The notes under the pieces were generated by a model. It saw nothing but the letters and a program-made list of their open reading frames with translations, did no database searches and was not told where the DNA came from. The translations under genes and the position numbers were made by a program. Below are positions 9,154 through 17,627 of a stretch of DNA of 64,000 nucleotides, one piece after another; position 1 is the stretch's first letter, and every line of letters starts with the position of its first letter. Origin of the DNA: Micavibrio sp. UBA6147 (lineage in GTDB: Bacteria; Pseudomonadota; Alphaproteobacteria; Micavibrionales; UBA1664); assembly GCA_002423185.1 (NCBI GenBank), contig DIUX01000001.1, positions 330,050-394,049 on the forward strand, written 5' to 3'.

Positions 9154-10673
9154 TTGATGTTCGGGCCTTTGCGGTTTGAGGCCTTGTCAAAAGCCGTGGA
9201 GCGGGGAAGCGGCGTAAGCGACGCATTCGGTGTCCATCCCTCAACCAGTACACGGAAAAGGAAGGCGAGTTTTTGCCGTTTTTCGAAGGCCTCAAGCGCC
9301 GCAGACCGCACAAAAGGCGCGGCATCAGGCGGTGTTCCTTGCGTGTTGTCGTTACGCGCAGCAGGCACCGATTCACGTGCAGCAAGAGGGGGGACAGCAG
9401 CACTAGGCGCAACGATCACCGCATCGGCAATCGGTTTGATATGGTCGGGGCGCGGCGGCGGAGTGACGCCACGTTGTCTGTCGGAATGATCCGCTTCTGC
9501 CCATAAATAAGCGGCAGCATCAACTTCGACGCAATCCGGCGGGCAAAAATCGACTTTTTTGCCCTTGTTTTGACGGTACTGAAGGAAAATACCGTCCGAT
9601 TGCTTGCGCACAACGGGGAGCGGGCTCGCCCCGATCATCGCGTCAATTTTGTCGAGGGCTTGGATCGGTTCAGGGTACACAAGCTCGGGATAGTTATAAT
9701 AAGACGGTTCCGACGGAATGGCGTCGATCAAGTCTTTGATAATGCGGGCTTGGGGTGTACGTGTGTGCGCCACCAAGATATCGCGCCCGTTGGCGTCCTT
9801 GCCGATGTCGAAATAATCGTTAGAGGCAACGGCAACGGGTTGCCCGCTCATCATAATGCCCTTGCGGCCTTCGGCGCGGAGGCTGAATTCCATCACCGGA
9901 AGACCTTGGTCGTCACGCCCCATCATAAAGCCGGGGTAATAGCCTTCTTGTGGGTCTGTTTTTGCCGCGCCGGAGGCGATAAGGGCTGGGACGATGGATT
10001 TGATATGGTCGACAAAGGCGCTGAAGCTCTTGCTAATCGCTTCGCGGCGGCCATCATGGTCGCGGATCATGGCGAGCGTACGGCCTTCGGCCTTGAAATA
10101 GCGGTATTGCGCGCCTTTGGGGCCGGCATAACCGCCTTTGACAACCATATCGGTTTTGCGGTCAAAATCGGCGGGAAGGGCAACGCCGCTTTCCTCCCGT
10201 TTCAAAATCGGGCCATTGCCGAGCCAACCGCCTGCGAACAGCAAATCGCCGGCGCGGTCGGTTTCTTTTTTGTCGAGCAACACGCCGCCCTTCGGCACAA
10301 AATGGCGGCCTTTATAATCAACCGGAACATACATGTAATATTCCGGCTTTTTGGTCGGCGCGGCGACGATATCGGGAAAACGGGCATAGGAACGGTAAAA
10401 CAGACTGGCTTTGCCTGCGACTTGGATGGTTTCGAAGTCCAGCCCGCACGCCTTAAACAACGCTGGGTCGCGTTTTTCGATTTCGGCGAGGATGAAGTCC
10501 GAATGGGCGCGGTGGTCTTTTTGAATATCACCGAAGTTACGCCCGTTCATCGCGATAGGATTTTTTTCGTGGAATTCCTGCACGATGGAATCCAGCTTCA
10601 TCGCCGCAAGATGGCTCGCCCCTTCAAGGCGATAGCAATGCATGGCTAATTCTTTGATCGCTGGTTCTGTCAT
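9150..10673 (-). CDS. Protein of unknown function inserted in the leucine cluster
   Basis: A 507-aa soluble protein with no signal peptide and no membrane segment. I do not recognise a domain. The N-terminal two thirds (residues ~1-390) look globular, with a helical start and a mixed region rich in Gly/Tyr. Residues ~400-460 are Pro/Ala-rich linker, and a short basic helical segment ends the protein. It begins 27 nt after the leuC stop and overlaps the HD-GYP-like gene by 4 nt (ATGA), suggesting that the two products act together. A link to leucine synthesis is not implied by sequence. A 359-aa open frame on the opposite strand is a coding shadow. Confidence 0.7.
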   Translation of the reverse strand: MTEPAIKELAMHCYRLEGASHLAAMKLDSIVQEFHEKNPIAMNGRNFGDIQKDHRAHSDFILAEIEKRDPALFKACGLDFETIQVAGKASLFYRSYARFPDIVAAPTKKPEYYMYVPVDYKGRHFVPKGGVLLDKKETDRAGDLLFAGGWLGNGPILKREESGVALPADFDRKTDMVVKGGYAGPKGAQYRYFKAEGRTLAMIRDHDGRREAISKSFSAFVDHIKSIVPALIASGAAKTDPQEGYYPGFMMGRDDQGLPVMEFSLRAEGRKGIMMSGQPVAVASNDYFDIGKDANGRDILVAHTRTPQARIIKDLIDAIPSEPSYYNYPELVYPEPIQALDKIDAMIGASPLPVVRKQSDGIFLQYRQNKGKKVDFCPPDCVEVDAAAYLWAEADHSDRQRGVTPPPRPDHIKPIADAVIVAPSAAVPPLAARESVPAARNDNTQGTPPDAAPFVRSAALEAFEKRQKLAFLFRVLVEGWTPNASLTPLPRSTAFDKASNRKGPNIK

Positions 10674-10699
10674 GGTTGGACTCCCTTTATTGCTTTTAT

Positions 10700-12109
10700 T
10701 TACAGGTTGCGAACATCGGTCAAATGCCCCGTGATCGCTGCGGCGGCGGCCATTTCGGGGCTGACGAGGTGTGTACGTCCGCCGCGGCCTTGGCGGCCTT
10801 CGAAATTGCGGTTTGAGGTCGAGGCGCAGCGCTCACCCGGTTCAAGCCGGTCGGCATTCATCGCAAGACACATGGAACAGCCCGGTTCACGCCAATCGAA
10901 CCCAGCCTCAATAAAGATTTTGTGCAGGCCTTCGGCCTCGGCCTGTTCCTTCACAAGGCCGGAGCCAGGGACGATCATGGCATAAACCGAGCTTGCGACC
11001 TTACGGCCTTTGGCAACGCCTGCAACGGCGCGCAAATCTTCGATCCGCCCGTTGGTGCAAGACCCGATAAAGACTTTGTCTACTGCAATATCCTCAATCC
11101 GCGTGCCGGCCTCAAGCCCCATATAGGCAAGGGAGCGTTTGATCGCGTCTTGCTTGTTCGGGTCGGCGGCGTCGGCGGGTGAGGGGACAATGCCGGTGAT
11201 CGGGGCGACATCCTCAGGGCTTGTTCCCCATGTCACCATTGGCACAATGTCGCCGGCTTGAATGATCACGGTTTTGTCATAGGCCGCGCCCTTGTCGGTC
11301 GCAAGGGTTGACCAATAGGCGACGGCTTTGTCCCAATCGGCGCCTTTGGGTGCCATCGGGCGGCCTTTAATGTATTGGAAGGTCTTTTCATCGGGGGAGA
11401 TGAGGCCAGCGCGGGCGCCGCCTTCGATGCTCATATTACAAATCGTCATGCGGCCTTCCATGCTCAGGGCGCGGATCGCGGCTCCGGTATATTCAATGAC
11501 GTGGCCTGTGCCGCCCGCAGTGCCGATTTTGCCGATGATAGCAAGGATAAGGTCTTTGGCGGTCGTGCCGACGGGAAGGTCGGATTCACAGCGAACCTCC
11601 ATTGTCTTGGCCTTACGCATCTGAAGCGTCTGGGTCGCAAGGACATGCTCAACCTCGGACGTGCCGATACCAAAGGCCAGCGCACCGAACGCGCCGTGGG
11701 TGGAGGTGTGGCTGTCGCCGCACACAATCGTCATGCCGGGCTGGGTGAGGCCTTGTTCGGGGCCGACAATATGAACAATGCCTTGGCGCTTGTCATGCAT
11801 GTCGAAATACCGGATGCCGAATTCGGCACAGTTTTTGGCAAGGGTTTCGATCTGGATGCGGCTTTCTTCCTCCGCAATCGGCAAGGAACGGTCGGATGTC
11901 GGCACGTTATGGTCGGCAACGGCGAGTGTCGCATCAGGGCGGCGGACGGTGCGGCCGCTCAAACGCAGGCCTTCAAAAGCCTGCGGCGAGGTCACTTCAT
12001 GCACCAAATGACGGTCAATATACAAGAATCCGGTGCCGTCATCTTGCATATGAACAAGGTGAGAGTCCCAGATTTTTTGGTACAATGTCTTGGCATTATC
12101 CGCGCTCAT
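10700..12109 (-). CDS. leuC: 3-isopropylmalate dehydratase large subunit
   Basis: A 469-aa aconitase-family [4Fe-4S] enzyme that interconverts 2- and 3-isopropylmalate with LeuD. The cluster ligands lie in GSCTNGR and CSMCLAMN, and the signatures GDSHTSTHGAFGALAFGIGTS and RNFEGRQG are present. ATG 12109 was chosen because AAGGA lies 8 nt upstream and the protein then has the usual length; an upstream in-frame codon would add 19 non-conserved residues. It is the first gene of the minus-strand cluster. Confidence 0.97.
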   Translation of the reverse strand: MSADNAKTLYQKIWDSHLVHMQDDGTGFLYIDRHLVHEVTSPQAFEGLRLSGRTVRRPDATLAVADHNVPTSDRSLPIAEEESRIQIETLAKNCAEFGIRYFDMHDKRQGIVHIVGPEQGLTQPGMTIVCGDSHTSTHGAFGALAFGIGTSEVEHVLATQTLQMRKAKTMEVRCESDLPVGTTAKDLILAIIGKIGTAGGTGHVIEYTGAAIRALSMEGRMTICNMSIEGGARAGLISPDEKTFQYIKGRPMAPKGADWDKAVAYWSTLATDKGAAYDKTVIIQAGDIVPMVTWGTSPEDVAPITGIVPSPADAADPNKQDAIKRSLAYMGLEAGTRIEDIAVDKVFIGSCTNGRIEDLRAVAGVAKGRKVASSVYAMIVPGSGLVKEQAEAEGLHKIFIEAGFDWREPGCSMCLAMNADRLEPGERCASTSNRNFEGRQGRGGRTHLVSPEMAAAAAITGHLTDVRNL

Positions 12110-12238
12110 GGCCGTTTTCCTTCGTTTTTTGTAAAAAAATGCTGTTTGAACCTGTATTTTCAACACTCTTAGGAATTTATCAAGGATTTCCTTGCTAATA
12201 TAATATGGTAATCACGAAAAAAGAAGTGGCGTCTTATT

Positions 12239-12520
12239 ATGGTTCAAAAGGATATCCCCCGTTCCTCGATTACGGTAAACAATCCGTTAGAGGTTTGCAT
12301 CAATTTTGATGACGCCAGCTTTGCAGAGGCGGAAGCCATTTTTTATGATTACAAAGGCAAGAGCCTCCATGCCCATATCGGGGTGGATATGATTTGCCTA
12401 GGGTATTTGCCGGAGGATATTGCGCGCAAATTCTCGTCCCATATGCGTTTGTATTTGACCGCCCGCCATCCCGAAGGACACATGATCGTGATGGATACGA
12501 TGGTTCAGACTTTACATTAA
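12239..12520 (+). CDS. Small protein of unknown function
   Basis: A 93-aa soluble protein, acidic to neutral, with alternating beta-like stretches (LEVCINF, LHAHIGVDMICLGYL, HMIVMDTMVQ). I cannot assign a family; the size and beta pattern would allow a small PilZ-like or barrel fold, but no RxxxR motif is seen. It is divergent from leuC with about 130 nt between starts. A 34-codon frame starting at ATG 12205 overlaps its beginning in another frame. Confidence 0.55.
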   Translation: MVQKDIPRSSITVNNPLEVCINFDDASFAEAEAIFYDYKGKSLHAHIGVDMICLGYLPEDIARKFSSHMRLYLTARHPEGHMIVMDTMVQTLH

Positions 12521-12586
12521 CGCATGGATTATTGATACCGGATAGACGGATCACAAAAAGGTGAAGGGTTTCAAGAGGGAATAAAC

Positions 12587-12673
12587 GTGCCGAAACGGCA
12601 CAAAACCAAACCGGCCACAGCGGCTAAACGCCAAATAGGCCAAACGACCAACGGCAAGGAAGTCGTATTTTAA
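12587..12673 (+). CDS. Possible 28-aa basic microprotein
   Basis: GTG 12587 is preceded by GAGGG at 7 nt and opens a 28-codon frame with a strongly basic first half (MPKRHKTKPATAAKRQ) and a TAA stop. It sits between the 93-aa gene and the bidirectional hairpin at 12690. The ribosome binding site and composition are the only support; it may be chance. Confidence 0.3.
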   Translation: MPKRHKTKPATAAKRQIGQTTNGKEVVF

Positions 12674-12689
12674 AGTGGGTAATAAACAA

Positions 12690-12726
12690 AAAACGCATAA
12701 GACCGGTTCTTATGCGTTTTCTTTTT
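12690..12726 (-). terminator. Bidirectional terminator between the 93-aa gene and rplS
   Basis: A perfect 13-bp stem AAAACGCATAAGA / TCTTATGCGTTTT with a CCGGT loop. T-runs follow on both strands, so it can end rplS on the minus strand and the small plus-strand genes. Confidence 0.88.
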
Positions 12727-12769
12727 TCTTTTAATACCCTGCGGTGAGGCTTCGCAAAAACGGTAAAGT

Positions 12770-13165
12770 CTAGGCTTTCTTGTCTTCGCGGCGCTCGATG
12801 CTGTGACCGGTTGTACGTTCGGCGATACGGGCAGATTTGCCGCGACGGTCGCGCATATAGTACAATTTCGCACGGCGAACGGAACCGCGGCGCACCAATT
12901 CGATTTTCTCAAGACGGGGGCTGTAGAGCGGGAATACACGTTCAACGCCTTCGCCGTAGCTGATTTTACGGACGGTGAAGCTGGTGTTAATGCCTTGACC
13001 TTTGATCGAGATGCAAACGCCTTCATAGGCCTGAACGCGCTCACGCGTGCCTTCGCGGACTTTAACGCTGACGCGGATGGTGTCACCGGCGGAGAAATCA
13101 GGGATTTCTTTATCGGCTTTGAGTTTTTCGAGCTGTTTTTGTTCGAATTTTTGTAATGTGTTCAT
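12770..13165 (-). CDS. rplS: 50S ribosomal protein L19
   Basis: A 131-aa ribosomal protein at the 30S/50S interface. It has the typical IPDFSAGDTIRV start, VREGTRERVQAYEG and FPLYSPRLEKIELVRRG segments. ATG 13165 was preferred to ATG 13171 because AAGGA is 8 nt upstream of it. The tail beyond residue ~110 is a short basic/acidic extension. It follows trmD with a 216-nt gap. Confidence 0.97.
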   Translation of the reverse strand: MNTLQKFEQKQLEKLKADKEIPDFSAGDTIRVSVKVREGTRERVQAYEGVCISIKGQGINTSFTVRKISYGEGVERVFPLYSPRLEKIELVRRGSVRRAKLYYMRDRRGKSARIAERTTGHSIERREDKKA

Positions 13166-13381
13166 AATCATATCCTTTACGTTATCTTGTCGGAACCCGA
13201 AATCGCAAAGGCCTGTGTTTGCAAGCCTTCCGGCGGTTCACTTATATTTTTCAACGAGTGCCAATTGACGCAAAGCATAGGACTCTGCACATAAGGCATC
13301 GCGTTTGTACTGGAAACCACCCCATAATACAAGCAAAAACTTAATAAAACGTCGCGCTGCATGTTATGAGAGAAAGAATTA

Positions 13382-14143
13382 TCAAACCTCTTTCTTGAGG
13401 CGCTCGATAAGGTCGGGGCGGCGTTCATGGGTTAGGCGCAAAGATTCCTGCATCCGCCATGTTTTGATATGTTCATGGTGGCCGGACTTCAAAACATCGG
13501 GAACGGATCGCACCACACCCTTGGCATCCGTCCAATCAGCGGGGCGGGTGTAATGCGGGTATTCCAGCAATCCGTTGGAAAAGCTTTCCTCATACGGCGT
13601 TTCTTCGTTGCCCATGACGGTGGGAAGCAAACGGATACACGCATCCATAAGGATGATCGCCGCCGGTTCGCCGCCCGACAGGACATAATCGCCAATGCTG
13701 ATTTCCTCAAAGTCACAGGCGTCAAGCACACGCTGGTCAACCCCCTCATACCGTCCGCACAGGATGGTGAGGGCGGGCAGGGCGGCAAGCTCGGCGACTT
13801 TTTCTTGGGTCAGGGGTTTGCCGCGCGGTGACATGTAAATCATTTTGCCCTTGCGGGTGATGCTGCGCACCGCTTTTTCGATGATGTCGGGGCGCATCAC
13901 CATGCCCGCGCCGCCGCCGAACGGTGTGTCATCCACGGTTTTGTGGCGGTCTTCGGTAAAGGCGCGAATGTCGATGGCCTCCAACGACCATATGCCACGC
14001 TCCAGCGCGCGTCCGGACAGAGACAAACCAAGCGTTCCGGGGAACATTTCGGGGAACAGCGTCAAAATATTCGCGTGCCAAAGGCTTTGTTTTGAGCTTT
14101 GGTCTTGCGCGTTTTTGTCAGAAGGGTGATCTGGTGCGGACAT
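13382..14143 (-). CDS. trmD: tRNA (guanine-N1-)-methyltransferase
   Basis: A ~253-aa SPOUT methyltransferase that makes m1G37 in tRNA. The knot residues are visible in ILCGRYEGVDQR and EISIGDYVLSGGE, and the catalytic/tRNA-binding region in VDDTPFGGGAGMVM. ATG 14143 lies 4 nt after the rimM stop; an earlier in-frame codon at 14167 would overlap rimM. The first ~20 residues before ANILTLFPEMF are a non-conserved extension. Confidence 0.97.
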   Translation of the reverse strand: MSAPDHPSDKNAQDQSSKQSLWHANILTLFPEMFPGTLGLSLSGRALERGIWSLEAIDIRAFTEDRHKTVDDTPFGGGAGMVMRPDIIEKAVRSITRKGKMIYMSPRGKPLTQEKVAELAALPALTILCGRYEGVDQRVLDACDFEEISIGDYVLSGGEPAAIILMDACIRLLPTVMGNEETPYEESFSNGLLEYPHYTRPADWTDAKGVVRSVPDVLKSGHHEHIKTWRMQESLRLTHERRPDLIERLKKEV

Positions 14144-14147
14144 TATT

Positions 14148-14723
14148 CTACAAAATCTCCAGCTCAATAATCGTCACAAAGCCGCCTTTGACATCGACCA
14201 CAGGGACTGTGGCGGCGCTGAAAACATGATAGAATTCTTCGCCATTGCGGCGGCGGATATAAAGCAAGTCGCCGCCGCCATAATTGCGAACCGACAGGAC
14301 TTGCCCGATCTCCTCGCCCTTTGCGCCGTTATCATCCATAAAAACGCGCAGGCCTTCAAGGTCGTGATAATAAAATTCATCAACGCCGTCTTGAAGGGCG
14401 GGCAGGGAGTCTCGGTCAAGATAAAACCGCGTCCGCCCCATCGCCTTGATGGCCTCGGGCGATGTGACGCCCTGCATGGACACCAGCCACATACCGTCCT
14501 TATGGGCGTTTTTAAGCGTCAAAAAAACGCGGCGCATATCGGTGGGGTCTTCGGATAAAAATACACCGTCTTTATGCGCTACCAAGGCCGGATCTTCGGC
14601 AAAAATACGCAGCTTCATCGCCCCGCGCACGCCATGCGCACCGGCTGTTTCGGCAACGACAATGCGTTTGCCGGTTGGCGCATCTTTGTCTGATGCCGCA
14701 GGTTTTTCTTGTCCGTCATTCAT
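14148..14723 (-). CDS. rimM: 16S rRNA processing protein
   Basis: A 191-aa ribosome maturation factor that binds S19 and assists 30S assembly. It shows the RimM N-domain start VVAETAGAHGVRGAMKLR, the PRC-barrel region YYHDLEGLRV and the GGDLLYIRR stretch. It lies between rpsP and trmD, the classical order, and is almost contiguous with trmD. Confidence 0.95.
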   Translation of the reverse strand: MNDGQEKPAASDKDAPTGKRIVVAETAGAHGVRGAMKLRIFAEDPALVAHKDGVFLSEDPTDMRRVFLTLKNAHKDGMWLVSMQGVTSPEAIKAMGRTRFYLDRDSLPALQDGVDEFYYHDLEGLRVFMDDNGAKGEEIGQVLSVRNYGGGDLLYIRRRNGEEFYHVFSAATVPVVDVKGGFVTIIELEIL

Positions 14724-14755
14724 GCTCGTTGCGGGCTTTCATCTTTTGACCGTTC

Positions 14756-14791
14756 AAAAAAACACCTGCCGCGACATAATCGGGGCAGGTG
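14756..14791 (-). terminator. Terminator or attenuator after rpsP
   Basis: On the minus strand CACCTGCC pairs with GGCAGGTG around a 13-nt loop and runs into seven T residues, between rpsP and rimM. It may reduce read-through into rimM-trmD. Confidence 0.75.
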
Positions 14792-14814
14792 CGTGTATCA
14801 TGCCAAAAGGCTGA

Positions 14815-15309
14815 CTATTCTGCCTTAGGCTCTTCGGCGGCTGCTTCTTCAGCAGGAGCCTCAACAGCAGCAACTTCTTCAACCGCCGGTGCTTCTTCAG
14901 GGGCAGGAGCAGGAGCGGCGGCAGCAGCCTTAGCGGCTTCAGCTTCAGCCTTTTTAGCCTCGGCAGCAGCTTCCTCAGCGGCGGCTTTTTCGCGCAGGCG
15001 CTCTTGCGCTTTGGCTTTGGGCTGTGATTTTTTCGGGCTGTTCTTTTGCTCAGGCATCGGAGCAATCCCGAGTTTGCCGAGGAAAATCGCAACGCGCTCG
15101 GTTGGTTCCGCGCCTTGTGAGAGCCAGTATTGAACGCGCTCGGTGTTCAACACGATACGTTGGTCGCTGTCTTTCGGCAAGAGCGGGTTGTACGTGCCGA
15201 GTCTTTCGATGAAGTTACCATCGCGGGGTGAACGGGCATCCGATACCACAACGCGGTAAAACGGTGACTTTTTACGGCCTGCGCGGCTCAATCTCAATTT
15301 AAGTGCCAT
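14815..15309 (-). CDS. rpsP: 30S ribosomal protein S16 with Ala/Glu-rich tail
   Basis: The first ~85 residues are a complete S16 (KLRLSRAGRKKSPFYRVVV; RDGNFIERLGTYNP; WLSQGAEPTERV). They are followed by about 80 extra residues, first Lys-rich and then almost only Ala, Glu and Pro. Typical S16 is 80-90 aa; extended A/E/K tails are known in alphaproteobacterial S16, so the tail is not a frameshift. It is about 150 nt downstream of ffh on the same strand. Confidence 0.96.
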   Translation of the reverse strand: MALKLRLSRAGRKKSPFYRVVVSDARSPRDGNFIERLGTYNPLLPKDSDQRIVLNTERVQYWLSQGAEPTERVAIFLGKLGIAPMPEQKNSPKKSQPKAKAQERLREKAAAEEAAAEAKKAEAEAAKAAAAAPAPAPEEAPAVEEVAAVEAPAEEAAAEEPKAE

Positions 15310-15459
15310 CTGTGTAGTCCTTTCGTCTTTATTTTAAATTTAAAGTTCTGTTGTTGGTTTGGTTTATTTTGGTCTGTTGTCGTCATATATGCGTATCGCA
15401 TGGATCAAAGAATGTCGTCTTGTGTTGGTGAACGGCACTCATCGGTTCATGCGCTGCGC

Positions 15460-17040
15460 CTATCGTTTTTTGCCCCCCGTAAAGCCACCGAGCAATTTTT
15501 GAATATCCGACAAATCACCAAGATTGCCGCCATTATTCAAAAACGGATTCGGGCCGAGCGGGTTATCGCCGCCGGAGAGGTTCTTGAGCATATCCTTCAT
15601 TTGCGGGTCTTGCATGGCTTCGCCCATCTCGCCGCCCATTTTTCCGCCAAGGTTTTCAAGGCTTCCGATCATATCGTCCATGCCTTTGTCGCCCATCATG
15701 CCGCGCATGGCCTTCATCATGCCGCCCATGCCCATTTTCTTGACTTGCTTCATCATTTTTTGCATTTGCTGGAATTGTTTCAGCAATTTATTGACGTCCT
15801 GAACCGTAGTGCCGGATCCGCTGGCAATACGGCGGCGGCGCGAGGCGTTCAAAATCACGGGCTTGCGGCGTTCTTCCTTGGTCATCGACGACATGATGGC
15901 TTCTTGGCGTTTGAACACCGAGTCATCAATATTGGCGGTGTCGAGCTGTGAACTGAGCTTTCCGAGGCCGGGGAGCATCTTCATCATGCCCGACATGCCG
16001 CCCATTTTGCGCATTTGTTTGAGTTGGTTCGCGAAATCCTCAAGGTCGAATTCGCCTTTTTGGAATTTCTGCGCCATTTTGGCGGCTTCTTCTTGGTCGA
16101 TGGTTTCGACGGCTTTTTCAACGAGGCTGACAACATCGCCCATGCCGAGGATGCGCCCGGCAACGCGGTCAGGGTGAAATAATTCGATTTCGTCGATTTT
16201 TTCACCGGTGCCGAGCAATTTAACAGGCTTGCCGGTCACGGCACGCATCGACAAGGCCGCACCGCCGCGCGCGTCGCCGTCAACGCGGGTGAGCATAATG
16301 CCGGTAATGCCAATGCGTTCGTCAAAATTGCGGGCGACATTCACCGCGTCTTGCCCCGTCATCGCATCGGCGACAAGGAGGGTTTCGGTCGGCGCGGTCA
16401 AATCGCGAACCTGTGCGACTTCCTGCATCAAGGCATCGTCAATCGACAGCCGGCCGGCGGTGTCGAGCATGACAATATCATAACCGCCGAGGCGGGCTTC
16501 CTTCACCGCGCGAACGGCAATGTCCTGCGGGCTCTGGCCTTTTACGATGGACAGGGTGTCAACGGCAATTTGTTCGCCGAGAATCTTAAGCTGTTCCTGC
16601 GCGGCGGGGCGCTGGACGTCCAGTGACGCCATCAGGATTTTTTTGCGTTTTTTCTGGGTCAATAACCGCGCGATTTTGGCGGTGCTGGTGGTTTTTCCCG
16701 ACCCTTGCAAACCGACCATAAGGTATACAACCGGCGGGGTTGCCGCCATCTCCAGCGCAATATCTTCGGGCGCATCGCCGCCCAAAACCGCAACCAACGC
16801 GTCATGAACGATTTTGACGACTTGTTGCCCCGGCTTGACGGATTTCACGACATCTTGACCGACCGCGAGTTGTTTGACGCTCTCGACAAAATCCTTCACA
16901 ACCGGCAAGGCCACATCGGCCTCAAGCAAGGCGACGCGAATTTCGCGCATCGCGGCATTGACATCATCTTCGCTCAGCGCACCGCGCCCGCGAAGTTTGT
17001 CAAAGACGCCACCTAAACGGTCAGACAGGGTTTCAAACAT
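15460..17040 (-). CDS. ffh: Signal recognition particle protein
   Basis: A 526-aa SRP54 GTPase that binds nascent signal sequences and 4.5S RNA and docks on FtsY. The N domain is followed by the G domain (P-loop GLQGSGKTT; DTAGR; TRVDGDARGG) and a Met-rich M domain containing the RNA-binding SRRRRIASGSG segment. The C-terminal ~90 residues are very rich in Met and Gly. It heads the ffh-rpsP-rimM-trmD-rplS group. Its receptor gene ftsY is 3 kb away on the other strand. Confidence 0.98.
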   Translation of the reverse strand: MFETLSDRLGGVFDKLRGRGALSEDDVNAAMREIRVALLEADVALPVVKDFVESVKQLAVGQDVVKSVKPGQQVVKIVHDALVAVLGGDAPEDIALEMAATPPVVYLMVGLQGSGKTTSTAKIARLLTQKKRKKILMASLDVQRPAAQEQLKILGEQIAVDTLSIVKGQSPQDIAVRAVKEARLGGYDIVMLDTAGRLSIDDALMQEVAQVRDLTAPTETLLVADAMTGQDAVNVARNFDERIGITGIMLTRVDGDARGGAALSMRAVTGKPVKLLGTGEKIDEIELFHPDRVAGRILGMGDVVSLVEKAVETIDQEEAAKMAQKFQKGEFDLEDFANQLKQMRKMGGMSGMMKMLPGLGKLSSQLDTANIDDSVFKRQEAIMSSMTKEERRKPVILNASRRRRIASGSGTTVQDVNKLLKQFQQMQKMMKQVKKMGMGGMMKAMRGMMGDKGMDDMIGSLENLGGKMGGEMGEAMQDPQMKDMLKNLSGGDNPLGPNPFLNNGGNLGDLSDIQKLLGGFTGGKKR

Positions 17041-17082
17041 AGTCGGTCAATATCCAAATCGTATTAAAAGCCAAAAAACACC

Positions 17083-17132
17083 TTCGCTCCAATGAGCGTG
17101 ATTAAAACAATTTCGCTCCAGTGAGCGTAATT
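17083..17132. repeat. Tandem imperfect hairpin repeats upstream of ffh
   Basis: Two 21-bp copies, TTCGCTCCAATGAGCGTGATT (17083-17103, quoted to 20 bases plus T) and a copy at 17112-17132 with three changes, lie 8 nt apart. Each contains a GCTC/GAGC inverted repeat. They are 40-90 nt upstream of the ffh start and could be tandem operators or leader hairpins. Confidence 0.5.
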
Positions 17133-17204
17133 TCGCCGACTGGAGGACACCCTTGGGCGCAGAAAACCTGCACTAACTGGTGAAAACTATTCTTCAAAAA
17201 CGAC

Positions 17205-17233
17205 AAAAGCCGCATTCGATAGCGGCTTTTTAG
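17205..17233. terminator. Bidirectional terminator upstream of ffh
   Basis: Stem AAAAGCCGC / GCGGCTTTT with an 8-nt loop and a T-run on the plus strand. It most likely ends the 44-aa membrane peptide gene on the minus strand. Confidence 0.7.
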
Positions 17234-17274
17234 TCTATATACCCCCTGATTGTCAAGCAATCAGTCACAAAAAC

Positions 17275-17409
17275 TTACATATGCGGCGCGGTTGACATCA
17301 CAAGGCCGAAAAACAGCGCGATAAAGGCGAGCGGGTAAACCGCGCCCATAATGGCGTGCATTGTATGACGGCTGATGGACACATTCTGTCCCAAAACAGA
17401 CTTAAACAT
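17275..17409 (-). CDS. 44-aa single-pass membrane peptide
   Basis: ATG 17409 has GGAG 7 nt upstream and opens a 44-codon frame. The product has a short polar N terminus with a His pair and one hydrophobic helix (GAVYPLAFIALFFGLVM), ending in TAPHM. A longer in-frame start at 17463 adds 18 non-convincing residues. I do not recognise it. A terminator-like hairpin follows it at 17205-17233. Small peptides of this shape can be subunits of respiratory or other membrane complexes, but nothing here ties it to one. Confidence 0.55.
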   Translation of the reverse strand: MFKSVLGQNVSISRHTMHAIMGAVYPLAFIALFFGLVMSTAPHM

Positions 17410-17627
17410 AGGTTTTCTCCAACATTGCGGGACGATCATCCTTAAAAAAGTGACGTCTTCCAACAGGTTTTACTAAGCTATCTTGATTGTGAGCGATTCA
17501 TAGCACACACTGGCGATGCAGGCAAGCAGGGCACAAGACGACCGTCCCCCGCCTGTGTATAACGCAAGATGTGTGCCAGATTGGCGGCTTGCATACAAAT
17601 TTCGAAAAACGGCTAAAGGCGAGTCAC

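Noticed and set aside
9570..10649. 359-aa open frame on the plus strand, antisense to the 507-aa gene
   Set aside because: It lies wholly opposite a gene with better start, coupling and composition, and its translation shows no domain, only the shadow pattern rich in Arg, Gly, His and Val.
12205..12309. 34-codon frame overlapping the start of the 93-aa gene
   Set aside because: It overlaps in another frame, lacks a ribosome binding site and has no features; a frameshifted N-terminal part of the 93-aa gene was considered, but the 93-aa frame has its own ATG.
17083..17132. Possible start of a CRISPR array
   Set aside because: There are only two imperfect copies with an 8-nt gap, and no cas genes are in the window.
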